Assembly (NCBI RefSeq): GCF_020510665.1
Contig: NZ_CP075187.1
Span: 124,001-188,000, forward strand
Reading direction: 5' to 3'
DNA: 64,000 nt
Source of the DNA: Dechloromonas denitrificans
GTDB taxonomy: Bacteria > Pseudomonadota > Gammaproteobacteria > Burkholderiales > Rhodocyclaceae
In this document: in pieces, positions 35,182 through 44,128 of the stretch
How the letters are laid out: each line of letters opens with the position of its first letter
Numbering within the stretch: position 1 is the stretch's first letter
The notes under the pieces: generated by a model
What the model saw: the letters and a program-made list of their open reading frames with translations, nothing else
Database searches by the model: none
What the model was told of the DNA's origin: nothing
Translations under genes and position numbers: made by a program

Positions 35182-35648
35182 AGCTGAGCGTACTCGCCGT
35201 CGGCCATCGCCAACCCGACTGGGTGAGCGCCGGTTGTGCCGAGTACCTCAAGCGCATGCCGCGCGAACTGCCGGCCAGCGTCACCGAAATCAAGCCCGAA
35301 CCGCGCGGCTCCAAGACCCGCGAGCAATTGCTGTCAGCTGAAAAGGGCCGCATCCGCGAAGCCCTGGCCAGCGGCAGCCGCATTGTCGTGCTCGATGAAA
35401 AAGGCGACGACCTGACCACGCTCAAGCTGGCCAAACGGCTTGAAGCCTGGATGCTCGACGGGCGCGACGTGGCGCTGCTGATCGGTGGGGCCGATGGCCT
35501 CGATGAAGAATTCAAGCAACAGGCCGACGACCGTCTGCGCCTTTCCAGCCTGACCCTGCCGCATGGCATGGCCCGGCTGCTGCTCTGCGAACAGCTTTAT
35601 CGTGCGGTCAGCGTCCTGAAAAACCACCCTTACCACCGGGAGGGATGA
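35178..35648 (+). CDS. rlmH: 23S rRNA pseudouridine-1915 methyltransferase RlmH
   Basis: RlmH N3-methylates pseudouridine 1915 of 23S rRNA in the assembled ribosome. The 156-residue protein starts at ATG 35178 (KLSVLAVGHRQPDW), overlapping rsfS by 4 nt. The SPOUT knot is visible in ALLIGGADGLDEEFK and in the C-terminal LPHGMARLLLCEQLYRAVSVLKNHPYHRE. It ends inside the start of maf. Confidence 0.95.
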   Translation: MKLSVLAVGHRQPDWVSAGCAEYLKRMPRELPASVTEIKPEPRGSKTREQLLSAEKGRIREALASGSRIVVLDEKGDDLTTLKLAKRLEAWMLDGRDVALLIGGADGLDEEFKQQADDRLRLSSLTLPHGMARLLLCEQLYRAVSVLKNHPYHREG

Positions 35649-36253
35649 TGCGCATCTATCTCGCTTCGCGCAGTCCGCGCCGTCGTGAACTGTTGACCCA
35701 GATCGGCGTCGATTTCGATACCGTGATTTTCCGCACCGGCGAGCGCAGTGATCCGCAGACCGATGAAACGCCCTTACCGGGTGAAGCTGCGCTCGACTAT
35801 GTCGAGCGTGTTGCCCGCGCCAAGGCAGAACATGGCGCCCGTCTGCTTGCCTGGCGCAAGTTGCCGCTGCGTCCGGTTTTGTCGGCTGACACGACGCTGG
35901 AGTTCGATGGGCAGATTATTGGCAAGCCGCTCGACGAACATGATGCGGTGGTCATCCTGCGCCGCTTGTCCGGCCAGACGCATCGCGTGCTGACCGGTGT
36001 CGCCGTGGCTTTTGCCGGGCGTGTCGACTACGTTTTGTCGCGCAGCGAAGTGACTTTCCGGGTCATCGAAGAGGCTGAAATCCAGCATTACGTGCGTAGC
36101 GGCGAGCCGATGGACAAGGCCGGTGCCTACGGCATCCAAGGCCGTGCCGGGATGTTTGTCGAGCATCTTTCCGGCAGCTACACCGGCGTCATGGGCCTGC
36201 CGCTTTGTGCGACCGGTGAATTGCTCAAGCGCGTCGGGCTCAAGCCTGACTGA
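35645..36253 (+). CDS. Maf family nucleotide pyrophosphatase, dTTP/UTP type
   Basis: Maf proteins hydrolyse non-canonical or excess nucleoside triphosphates. The 202-residue protein opens IYLASRSPRRRELLTQIGV, with LSADTTLEFDGQIIGKP containing the catalytic Asp. The segment MDKAGAYGIQGRAGMFVEHLSGSYTGVMGLP matches the YhdE (dTTP/UTP) branch better than the YceF (m7GTP) branch. Two ATGs in a row (35645, 35648) both work. The start overlaps the rlmH stop. Confidence 0.88.
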   Translation: MMRIYLASRSPRRRELLTQIGVDFDTVIFRTGERSDPQTDETPLPGEAALDYVERVARAKAEHGARLLAWRKLPLRPVLSADTTLEFDGQIIGKPLDEHDAVVILRRLSGQTHRVLTGVAVAFAGRVDYVLSRSEVTFRVIEEAEIQHYVRSGEPMDKAGAYGIQGRAGMFVEHLSGSYTGVMGLPLCATGELLKRVGLKPD

Positions 36254-36285
36254 ACGGTCGAGTCCGCTGCTCTCTGGCGCAGTAC

Positions 36286-36864
36286 TCAGGCTGGCATCCG
36301 GGTTGGGCTGACGCACAGCGTGCCGACATGGCTGGCCGGTAAAGCCAGCCGCATGCAGCGACATTGAGCGAGCCTTTCCGCCAGCGCCGGGGTCCATTCT
36401 TCTAACGCCAGGCCCAGGCATTTCAGGCTGGCCTCATGTGCCGTCCAGGCGGCCGCAAAGGCGGGCGGATCGGCCAGTTGCCGTTGCACCATGCCGGGGC
36501 CCAGATAGTCGCTGGCCAATTGCCGGATTTCCGTCGTGTCGGGCAGCCCGGCATCAAGCCGCATCAGATCGATGCCGACCGGCCCATTGAAATGAATGGC
36601 CGCCAGTGAAAGCCCGGGCTCGTGTGTGCACGACAGGCCGATGCCTGGATGTCGCTCCAGGCGCGGGGGGCGGCCTGCTTCCACGATCAGCCGATCGGCG
36701 ATGCCTTGCTCGGCCAAAACTTCGCTCAGTGCCTGTCGCAATCGTTGGCGGGCTGCATCGCGAATTGGCGTTTCGGGCGTGTCGACCGCGATAACGATCA
36801 GGCCCTCATGCCGAATGGCCTGCCCGGCACACGCCGGCCAGTGGTGGATGGGCGGAGCGCGCAC
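36286..36864 (-). CDS. 4'-phosphopantetheinyl transferase (Sfp/AcpT-like)
   Basis: These enzymes attach phosphopantetheine from CoA to a carrier-domain serine. The 192-residue protein has the Mg-binding motif PVGIDLMR (Asp99) and the second motif AAAWTAHEASLKCLG (Glu144, Lys148), with His143 where many relatives have Lys. The N-terminal half has GRPPRLERHPGIGLSCTH, including the usual His. Start is GTG at 36864, 9 nt after the stop of the Pls-type synthetase, whose carrier domain is the obvious substrate. A maf gene converges on it from the other side. Confidence 0.8.
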   Translation of the reverse strand: MRAPPIHHWPACAGQAIRHEGLIVIAVDTPETPIRDAARQRLRQALSEVLAEQGIADRLIVEAGRPPRLERHPGIGLSCTHEPGLSLAAIHFNGPVGIDLMRLDAGLPDTTEIRQLASDYLGPGMVQRQLADPPAFAAAWTAHEASLKCLGLALEEWTPALAERLAQCRCMRLALPASHVGTLCVSPTRMPA

Positions 36865-36873
36865 CGGCGGCGA

Positions 36874-39800
36874 TCAGTTGCGGGCCGGCGCCGCAGGACA
36901 GCCACGCCAGCTTGAGCCGGCCGGCAGGCTTTCACCCTTCATGACCAGTGTCAGTGGTCCGAGGCGAACATTGTCGGCGACCACCGCACCGTAGAGCACG
37001 GTACTGCGTGGCCCCATGTAAACCCGTTTGCCAATGACCACTTCGTCAATTTTCATGACGCGATCTTCAAACAAATGGGTTTGCGGGCAGGCCAGGGCGT
37101 TGATTTCGCTGTGTTCGCCAATCCGGACGCAATCGAATTCGGTGACATCGGTGGTGTCGATATAAACCCCGCGTCCGATACGGCAACCCAGCATGTTGAG
37201 TGCGATCGGCAACCACGGCGTCCCGCGCAGGTAGCGCATGAAGTTGGGGACGGCGATGCCTTCGTACAGGCTGGTGACGGCTTCCGACAGCCAGACAAAC
37301 GGCGTCCACATCGGGGCCGAGGCTTTGCGGTAATTGCCGATGAACAGCCATTTGAAAAGTACGACGAAGAAAAATGCGCCGATCCCGAACAGCAGTCCGG
37401 CCAGGGTCAGGGCCGTAAAGGCTGCGCGCCACTCACCGGTTTCGGCCAGCGGCATGACGTTGAGTACGACGGTGTAGCCGACGGCAATGACCAGCGCGTG
37501 CGGCGAGATGATGCGGAAAGCTTCGACCAGGGCGCGGCCCAGGCGGCGGGCGCGTGACGGGCGGAAAGTCAGGGCTTCGGGGAAGCCGGCGGTTTGTTCG
37601 CGGGCTGGCAGGTTGATGGGTGGTGAGCCGAGCCAGGTGTCGCCCGGTTGCATCCGGGCATTGTCCGGTGCGCGTGAATGAACGCCGATCAGCACGTTTT
37701 CCGGCAGGATGGTGCCATCCGGAATGAAGGCGCCGTTGCCGACGAAACTGCGCTGCGAAACGATGGTTGGCTGGATCGACATCCAGCCGCCATCGATTTC
37801 TTCATCGCCGAGCATGACTGCATCGGCGATGAAGGTTTCGTCGCCGAGCGTCAGCAGGTCGGGCACCAGGCCCTGGGCGGTCGAGATTTCGGCATCACGT
37901 CCGACCTTGGCGCCGAGCAATCTGTACCAGAATGGGGCGTAGACCGTGGCATAGATGCCGTGCAGGATATTCAGGCTGGACTCCTGGATCTGGTTGACCA
38001 GCCAGCGGCTGCAATAGACCCGGCTGTGAATCGCCCAGCGTCCGGCTTTCAGGCGGGGGAGCAGCGTCCAGCGGAAAAGTGCCGAACCGAGCAGGGTGCC
38101 GATGATCAGGACGGCGGTGCCCGGAAAGGCGAAGCCGAAATATTTGATCAGCTGCCAGGGAATGCCCGGCACGGGCTGCCCCGGGTCGCTGTCCAGCCAG
38201 TCGACCAACATGAAGCTGGGGAATACCGGCATGAAAAACAGGATTGCCGTGGTCAACACGCCGCCGACATAAAAAATGGCTTCCCCGGTAATTCGCCAGC
38301 CGGAAACTTGTGGCCTGGGAGGCAGCGCATCCGCCTCGAAGGGGCCGACATCACGGGCCGGCGAGCCGCTCCAGATACGGCTAGCCGGTATTTCCTGTGC
38401 ATCGCTCAGGGCGGATTGCCCTTCGAGATGGCCGGCCTGACGGATGCGGGTGTTGCCTTCCAGGACGGAATAGGAGCCGATGTTGGCATCGTCTTCCAGG
38501 GTGATGCGGCCAAGGTGTAACTGGCCGCGCTCGACCCGTGCATTTTCCAGATTGACGGCATTGCCGATGCTCACGCCGTGGCCGATTTCAAGCAGGTCAT
38601 GGGCGCGCAGCGTGATGTTGCCGATCAGGGCTTCGCGGCCAATCCGGGCGCCCAAGGCGCGCAGCCACCAGACCATCAGGGGGGAGCCGCTGAGCATGTA
38701 GGCCGGTGCGCCTTCGATCATCCGGTCGGCCAGCCACCAGCGGAAATAGGTCATCCCCCAGAGTGGGTAACTGCCGGCTTTCAGACGGCCGGCAACCAGC
38801 CACTTGCCGGCAATGGCCAGGGCGAAACCGAGCAGCGTCGCGAAGAGGAAGACACCGACCGAAACGGCGACGGCGCGGGCAATCGAGTCACCGGGGTCGC
38901 CGGTGAAGAAATGGTAGGTGAAGAACGGGGCCAGCCACTGGCCCATGCGCAGGCCGACCAGCAAGGGCAGGATGCAGGCCTGGGCAATGCCGCACAGCCA
39001 GCGTTTCAGTGGCGACGGAGTGGCCCAGCTTGCCGCACTGCTGTCGCTGGTCAGTTCCGTGGTGGCGTCGAGAGCTTCGACAATCCTGCCGATTTGCCGA
39101 TTGAGATAAATGTCGCGGACCGAGAATCCGGCGAAGCGTGTTTCTGTCCGCAAACTGGAAGCCAGGCGAGCGGCGAGCAGCGAATGGCCACCGAGATCGC
39201 TGAAAAAATCGGCGGCCCGTTGGATGGGCTGGCCGGGAAACAAACGGGCGAGGGCGGCAAACAGGATTTCTTCGGTCGGCGTTTGTGGCTCGTCCGACTC
39301 GCCGCTCAGTCCGGCCGGCATGTCGAGCGGCCGGGCGCGCAGCGCCTTGCGGTCGATCTTGCCGGAAGTCAGGCGCGGCATGCTGTCGAGCATTTCGAAA
39401 TGGGCCGGCACCATATAGGGCGGCAAGGTCTCGCTCAGTGCGCTGCGCAGCGTTCCGGCGTTGGTCGCGCTGTTTTCCTCCAGCACAAGGTAGGCGACCA
39501 AACGCTCGATTTCCTCGTCCTGGCGCAGGATGACCGCCGCCGTGCCGACCCCCGGCTGGCGGGTCAGGGTGGCTTCGATCTCGCCGAGTTCGACGCGGAA
39601 ACCGCGGATCTTGACCTGATCATCGGTTCGCCCGAGGCAGTGGATCTGACCGTTTTCATCGATGCGTGCCAGATCGCCGGTACGGTAGAGCCGGCTTTCA
39701 TGCGGCGTGCCGGCCCACGGATTGGCGAGGAATTTCTCGGCGGTCAGATCGGGGCGGCCAAGATAGCCTGCGGCGACCCCCGGCCCGGCGATGCATAGCT

Positions 39801-40866
39801 CCCCGGTTTCGCCTTGGGAAAGCAGGCGCAAAGGCTGGTCGACCGCAGCATCGACGATCAGCAGGCCGTAATTCGGCAAAGGCCGGCCGATGGTGACCGG
39901 CTGGCCGGGGTGCAGTTCGGCCAGGCTGGCCGAGACGGTCGCCTCGGTCGGGCCGTAGGTATTGAACACCTGGCGACCGGCGTTGGCCCAGCGTTCGACG
40001 ATGGCTTGCGGGCAGGCTTCACCGCCGAGATTGATCAGCCGCAGACCGGGTACGTCGCAGTTGAACAGTGCCAGCAAGGTCGGGACGGCATGCAGGACGC
40101 TGACCCGGTTTTTGATCAGCGCTAGCGGCAGGGCTTCGGGATCGGTCGCTACTTCCTTGGGCGCGAGCCAGAGCGTTGCGCCGACCAGGTAGCTGATCCA
40201 GATTTCCTCGAAGGACATGTCGAAGGCGACCGAAAAGCCCTGATAGACGCGATCGCTTTCCCGGATGCCGAGAATGGCATTCTCGCTGCGCAGGAAGTGG
40301 CAGATGGCGCCCTGGTTGATCAGGATGCCTTTTGGTTTGCCGGTCGAGCCGGAGGTGTAGATGACGTAGGCCGGATCTTCCGGCCGGGCGTCATGGCGAT
40401 GATTGAGCGGCCCCGGGTGAGCCGCCTGCAGTTCGCTGCTCAGCCAGCCGCGGCAAGCCAGCGGACTGACCGGCGTGTGGCTGACCAAACCGGCGGCGCA
40501 GGCATCGTCGAGGCAGACATTGATGCGGTCGACCGGCGTATCGGCATCAAAAGGCAGCCAGGCAGCACCGGTCTTGGCAATGCCCAGTTGCATGACGAGC
40601 AGGTCGATGCCGCGCGGCAGCCACAGCCCGACAATCTGGCCGGGACGAACGCCATCGGCGATCAGGCGCGAGGCAACCCGGTCGGCTGCTGCATTCAATT
40701 CGCCGTAGCTGAGTTGGCGACCGGCAAAGGTCAGTGCCGTTTTGTCCGCCAGACGCGCTGCCGTTGCTTCAAAAAGATCGGCCAGTACTTCATGGCGGAT
40801 CAGGTCGGGGGCATCGGGGCCGGCGAGACGGCCGGGCTGGTCGGGAACGGGGCAATTTTCGAGCAT
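36874..40866 (-). CDS. Pls/PosA-type single-module nonribosomal peptide synthetase
   Basis: About 1330 residues from the ATG at 40866 (a TTG at 40881 adds five). Residues 20-510 form an adenylation domain: YTSGSTGKPKG, FDMSFEEIW, NTYGPTE, YRTGDLARI, and TSGKIDRKAL with Lys503. A carrier domain follows with LGGHSLLAAR (Ser562). The remaining roughly 700 residues alternate membrane segments with left-handed beta-helix-like repeats (e.g. IGNITLRAHDLLEIGHG, GDETFIADAVMLGDEE, RVYMGPRSTVLYGAVV), the terminal domain seen in poly-lysine-synthetase-like proteins. There is no condensation or thioesterase domain. Hand alignment to GrsA gives code D216, M217, E220, H259, I278, L280, T303, V311, S312, K503; the acidic residue at code position 3 suggests a basic amino acid (inference). 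The product may be a homo-poly(amino acid). Confidence 0.8.
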   Translation of the reverse strand: MLENCPVPDQPGRLAGPDAPDLIRHEVLADLFEATAARLADKTALTFAGRQLSYGELNAAADRVASRLIADGVRPGQIVGLWLPRGIDLLVMQLGIAKTGAAWLPFDADTPVDRINVCLDDACAAGLVSHTPVSPLACRGWLSSELQAAHPGPLNHRHDARPEDPAYVIYTSGSTGKPKGILINQGAICHFLRSENAILGIRESDRVYQGFSVAFDMSFEEIWISYLVGATLWLAPKEVATDPEALPLALIKNRVSVLHAVPTLLALFNCDVPGLRLINLGGEACPQAIVERWANAGRQVFNTYGPTEATVSASLAELHPGQPVTIGRPLPNYGLLIVDAAVDQPLRLLSQGETGELCIAGPGVAAGYLGRPDLTAEKFLANPWAGTPHESRLYRTGDLARIDENGQIHCLGRTDDQVKIRGFRVELGEIEATLTRQPGVGTAAVILRQDEEIERLVAYLVLEENSATNAGTLRSALSETLPPYMVPAHFEMLDSMPRLTSGKIDRKALRARPLDMPAGLSGESDEPQTPTEEILFAALARLFPGQPIQRAADFFSDLGGHSLLAARLASSLRTETRFAGFSVRDIYLNRQIGRIVEALDATTELTSDSSAASWATPSPLKRWLCGIAQACILPLLVGLRMGQWLAPFFTYHFFTGDPGDSIARAVAVSVGVFLFATLLGFALAIAGKWLVAGRLKAGSYPLWGMTYFRWWLADRMIEGAPAYMLSGSPLMVWWLRALGARIGREALIGNITLRAHDLLEIGHGVSIGNAVNLENARVERGQLHLGRITLEDDANIGSYSVLEGNTRIRQAGHLEGQSALSDAQEIPASRIWSGSPARDVGPFEADALPPRPQVSGWRITGEAIFYVGGVLTTAILFFMPVFPSFMLVDWLDSDPGQPVPGIPWQLIKYFGFAFPGTAVLIIGTLLGSALFRWTLLPRLKAGRWAIHSRVYCSRWLVNQIQESSLNILHGIYATVYAPFWYRLLGAKVGRDAEISTAQGLVPDLLTLGDETFIADAVMLGDEEIDGGWMSIQPTIVSQRSFVGNGAFIPDGTILPENVLIGVHSRAPDNARMQPGDTWLGSPPINLPAREQTAGFPEALTFRPSRARRLGRALVEAFRIISPHALVIAVGYTVVLNVMPLAETGEWRAAFTALTLAGLLFGIGAFFFVVLFKWLFIGNYRKASAPMWTPFVWLSEAVTSLYEGIAVPNFMRYLRGTPWLPIALNMLGCRIGRGVYIDTTDVTEFDCVRIGEHSEINALACPQTHLFEDRVMKIDEVVIGKRVYMGPRSTVLYGAVVADNVRLGPLTLVMKGESLPAGSSWRGCPAAPARN

Positions 40867-40931
40867 GCCGGATTGTGCCAAATCCTGCGCCCAAGCGGGG
40901 GCGAAGGGCGCGGATCGGGTAAAAATTATTA

Positions 40932-41978
40932 TTAGATGAGCATGGCCAGTTGCCGGGCCGCTTGCTCGATGCCATCGGGCAAAGGCAAGGCCGGCATCGC
41001 CTGACGGTCGAGTTGTGCGAGTGCAGCCGCGAGATCGCCGTTAACGAGTTGCCGGGCCTCGATTTCATGGCAGCGCCCATGGCTGGCCAGCCAGGCAATC
41101 AGGCAGTCCTGTTCGGGCCAGTCATCGCGTCGCTGGTAGAGCACCGGCGTGCCGTTGCAGGCGGCCTCGGTGAATGTGCCATAGCCGGGTTTGGTGATGA
41201 CTGCATCGACGGAACAGAGCAAGTCGGTAAACGACAGCTTGAAGTGTTCGATGGCGATTGCATCCGGGTGTCGGCATTGCCAGTTGCCCGGTACCAGCCA
41301 GCGCACGCCGGGCAGGCGCGGCCACTGTTCGACGGGCAGGTGATGGGCAATGCCGCCCATGGCCACGAGCACGCCTTTATCTGTCCCCAGGCCGAGATCG
41401 TGGGCGAGACCGCGGGCGGCAATCGGCGCAACGGGCTGAAGATTGTTCAGTGCCGGCATCGGCATGCCGGGAGTGACGCGCAAGAAGGCCTGTGCGGCGT
41501 TGTAGGCGGACAGCATCTCGCGGTGTATCGGCCCGGCCCAGCTTTGATCGCCGAAAAAGTGGGCAAAGAGATCGGCCCAGTTGAGTGAACACAGGCTAGC
41601 CGAAGGAATCCCGGCGTTGGCTGCCGCCGCCAGCGGCAGATAGCTGACGTTGGTCAGGACCAGATCAGGTGCGAGTCTGGCCAGAAATTCGCTTTCGGCT
41701 GCGACGCGCCCCGGCCAGTCGGCATGTGCCTGGCGATAGGCGGCGGCACTGGCATTCAGATCGACGCGGGTCGAGTCGAGCATGACGTAGCCGAAATCGG
41801 TGCTTCCTTCGATCAGGCGGTAAGGCGACTGGATACGTTGGGCCAGCTTGCGGGCCGGCAAGCTGCTGCGCACGGTCAACTGCAAATCAGGCTGCAATTT
41901 GCCCAGCGCGTTGAGGACCGGTGCGGTAATCGCCAGATGGCCGAAGCCGTGGCTGGAAATATCGACAAATAAATGCAT
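40932..41978 (-). CDS. MurG-like GT-B glycosyltransferase family protein
   Basis: The 348-residue protein opens LFVDISSHGFGHLAITAPVLNALG, a glycine-rich loop like MurG and UDP-glycosyltransferases. Its C-terminal half has GVLVAMGGIAHHLPVEQWP and VDAVITKPGYGTFTEAACNGTPVLYQRRDDWPEQ, the donor-binding region of GT28-like enzymes. It is the first gene upstream of the Pls-type synthetase (65 nt gap) and likely shares its transcript. Donor and acceptor are unknown; a related GHMP/arabinokinase-type N-domain is a less likely reading. Confidence 0.65.
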   Translation of the reverse strand: MHLFVDISSHGFGHLAITAPVLNALGKLQPDLQLTVRSSLPARKLAQRIQSPYRLIEGSTDFGYVMLDSTRVDLNASAAAYRQAHADWPGRVAAESEFLARLAPDLVLTNVSYLPLAAAANAGIPSASLCSLNWADLFAHFFGDQSWAGPIHREMLSAYNAAQAFLRVTPGMPMPALNNLQPVAPIAARGLAHDLGLGTDKGVLVAMGGIAHHLPVEQWPRLPGVRWLVPGNWQCRHPDAIAIEHFKLSFTDLLCSVDAVITKPGYGTFTEAACNGTPVLYQRRDDWPEQDCLIAWLASHGRCHEIEARQLVNGDLAAALAQLDRQAMPALPLPDGIEQAARQLAMLI

Positions 41979-42018
41979 GACGCATTTTAGCGCGAGACGG
42001 CTGTCGCGCCGGCCATTG

Positions 42019-42043
42019 AAAAAGGCAGCGCGAAGCTGCCTTT
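42019..42043 (-). terminator. Rho-independent terminator after paaF
   Basis: A perfect 9-bp stem (42021-42029 with 42035-42043, 5-nt GCGAA/TTCGC loop) lies 23 nt past the paaF stop. On the minus strand it runs into five Ts, a classic intrinsic terminator. It separates the paa cluster from the glycosyltransferase/synthetase operon. Confidence 0.85.
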
Positions 42044-42066
42044 CAGGTCCAAACCAGCCTTGCGGC

Positions 42067-42840
42067 TTAGCGGTTCTTGAACACCGGCTTGCGCTTCTCG
42101 ACGAAGGCGGCCATGCCTTCCTTCTGGTCTTCCAGTGCGAAAGCCGAGTGGAAGACGCGGCGCTCGAACAGCAGACCTTCGTTGAGCGAGCTTTCGTAGG
42201 CGCGGTTGACCGTTTCCTTGATCATCATCGCCACCGGCAGCGAGAAGCCGGCGATGGTCTGGGCGGCCTTCAGGGTTTCTTCGAGCAACTGTTCGGCCGG
42301 GATGATGCGGGCGACCAGGCCGGCTTTTTCGGCTTCGGCAGCGTCCATCATGCGCCCGGTCAGGCACATGTCCATGGCTTTGGCCTTGCCGATGGCGCGC
42401 GGCAGGCGCTGTGTGCCGCCGGCGCCGGGCATGGTGCCGAGCTTGATTTCCGGCTGGCCGAACTTGGCGGTGTCGGCGGCATAGATCATGTCGCACATCA
42501 TCGCCATTTCACAGCCGCCGCCCAGCGCGAAGCCCGCCACCGCAGCGATCACCGGCTTGCGGGCAGTTTTGACGCGCTCCCAGTTGCGGGTGATGAAATC
42601 GGTCTTGTAGGCGTGCATGTAATCGAAGTCCTTCATGAAGCCGATGTCGGCTCCGGCGGCGAAGGCTTTCTCATTACCGGTGATGACGATACAGCCGATG
42701 TTTTCGTCGGCTTCGAAGGCGTCGACCGCGGCACCGATGCCATCGACTACGTCATTGTTCAGTGCATTCATCGCCTCCGGGCGGTTGATGCGGATCAGAC
42801 CCACTTTGCCGTGGATTTCGGTCAGGACTACTTGTGTCAT
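42067..42840 (-). CDS. paaF: Enoyl-CoA hydratase (PaaF-type)
   Basis: PaaF hydrates 2,3-dehydroadipyl-CoA in the lower part of phenylacetate catabolism. The 257-residue crotonase has the oxyanion-hole segments [14 protein letters not shown] and [19 protein letters not shown], with the two catalytic glutamates in GCEMAMMCD and [19 protein letters not shown]. The start at ATG 42840 ([13 protein letters not shown]) is the family N-terminus; a longer reading crosses a terminator hairpin. It is the last gene of the cluster, separated from the binding-protein gene by that hairpin. Confidence 0.87.
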   Translation of the reverse strand: MTQVVLTEIHGKVGLIRINRPEAMNALNNDVVDGIGAAVDAFEADENIGCIVITGNEKAFAAGADIGFMKDFDYMHAYKTDFITRNWERVKTARKPVIAAVAGFALGGGCEMAMMCDMIYAADTAKFGQPEIKLGTMPGAGGTQRLPRAIGKAKAMDMCLTGRMMDAAEAEKAGLVARIIPAEQLLEETLKAAQTIAGFSLPVAMMIKETVNRAYESSLNEGLLFERRVFHSAFALEDQKEGMAAFVEKRKPVFKNR

Positions 42841-42857
42841 TGCTGCTCTCCAGAGTG

Positions 42858-42895
42858 CAAAAAAATGGCCGCCAAGGGCATGCCCCGGGCGGCCC
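42858..42895 (-). terminator. Hairpin with T-run between binding-protein gene and paaF
   Basis: GGCCGCC (42867-42873) pairs with GGCGGCC (42888-42894). On the minus strand the stem is followed by A and then a T7 run (42859-42865), a good intrinsic terminator. It sits 18 nt before the paaF ATG, so paaF expression should be lowered or need its own promoter. Confidence 0.7.
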
Positions 42896-42912
42896 AAGTC
42901 GAATGAATCTTG

Positions 42913-44058
42913 TTATTGAACGAGCGACCAGTCGCCGTTCTTGATCTCAAGCAGGCGGAAAGCCGAGAGATCGAGGCCCATGTGGTCGGTCGCAGACATA
43001 TTAACCACGCCGCCGGTTCCGACATAGCCCTTGGTCGCTTCGATGGCATCGCGCACGGCGGCCTTATCGGTCGATTTGGCCCGTTTGATGGCGTCGACCG
43101 CGATCATCAGACCGTCATAAGCGTGACCGCCGAACGAGGAAACATCGTTCTTCCACTTGTCGTTGTAAGCCTTGGTGTAGGCCGTGACCACCGGCTTTTG
43201 CGGGTCCTTGGCATCGAGCTTGTCGGCAACGAGCAGTGCGGCCGCCGGCAGGCGAACCCCTTCGGCGGCCGGGCCGGCGAGTTTGATGAACTCTTCGGAA
43301 GCGACGCCGTGGGCGTGATAGATCGGCAGGCTGATGCCCAGTTGCTTGTAGTTCTTGGTGACGATGGCCGGACCCTGGCCGAGACCGAAGACAAACACGG
43401 CCTGGACGCCGGCGGTGTTCTTGATCTTGGTCAGTTGCGGGCTCATGTCGGTGTCTTTCGGACCGTAGGTCTCGTTGGCTACCAGCGTGACGCCGTACTT
43501 GGCTGCCACGCCTTCGGTTTCCTTCTTGCCGGAATTGCCGAAGCCGCTGGTTTCGGAGAGCAGGGCCACCTTGGTCAGGCCGCGCCTCTTCATGTCCTCG
43601 AAGACTTTTTCAGCCGCCATGCGGTCGGTGTGCGGGGTCTTGAAAATCCATTTCTTGACCGGCTCGACAATGACCACGGCACCGGCCAGCGAAATGAAGG
43701 GGATGCCGGCTTTTTCAACCAGCGGGGCCATCGACATGGTGGCGCCGGTGGTCGTGCCGCCGACCAGGATGTCGACCTTGTCGTCATCGATCAGTCGCTT
43801 GGCAAAGCCGTTGGCCTTGTTGGCATCGCTACCGTCGTCGTAATGCACCAGCTGGAGCGGACGTCCGAGCAGGCCGCCTTTCTTGTTGATGTCTTCGACA
43901 TACATCTGGATCGTTTTCAGTTCCGGATCGCCGAGGAAGGCGGCCGGGCCGGTGACCGAGAGTACCGAGCCGATCTTGATCGGTTCGGCGGCGATGGCGC
44001 CAAAGGCACCGAGGACCAGCGCAGCACCGGCAACCAGCTTCTTGATGGTTTGTTTCAT
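42913..44058 (-). CDS. LivK-type branched-chain/aromatic ABC substrate-binding protein
   Basis: A 381-residue periplasmic binding protein with a signal peptide (cut at GAIAAEP, about residue 23) and the type I fold: IGSVLSVTGPAAFLGDPELKTIQMYVEDINKKGG, LVGGTTTGATMSMAPLVEKAGIPFIS, HAHGVASEEFIKLAG and FGGHAYDGLMIAVDAI. Relatives bind branched-chain amino acids or aromatic acids. It follows paaJ in the paa cluster, so an aromatic acid such as phenylacetate is a good guess. No permease or ATPase genes are nearby. AGAGGAGACAAACC precedes the ATG, and the 70-nt AT-rich gap upstream could hold a promoter. Confidence 0.83.
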   Translation of the reverse strand: MKQTIKKLVAGAALVLGAFGAIAAEPIKIGSVLSVTGPAAFLGDPELKTIQMYVEDINKKGGLLGRPLQLVHYDDGSDANKANGFAKRLIDDDKVDILVGGTTTGATMSMAPLVEKAGIPFISLAGAVVIVEPVKKWIFKTPHTDRMAAEKVFEDMKRRGLTKVALLSETSGFGNSGKKETEGVAAKYGVTLVANETYGPKDTDMSPQLTKIKNTAGVQAVFVFGLGQGPAIVTKNYKQLGISLPIYHAHGVASEEFIKLAGPAAEGVRLPAAALLVADKLDAKDPQKPVVTAYTKAYNDKWKNDVSSFGGHAYDGLMIAVDAIKRAKSTDKAAVRDAIEATKGYVGTGGVVNMSATDHMGLDLSAFRLLEIKNGDWSLVQ

Positions 44059-44128
44059 GGTTTGTCTCCTCTGTTTTAATCGTTACGAATTATGGAACAC
44101 ATTCTACTAAAAGAAAACACGGCAAAAA

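Noticed and set aside
41979..42018. A TAAAAT -10 box just before the glycosyltransferase start at 41978
   Set aside because: No acceptable -35 at the right distance, and the implied transcript would be leaderless.
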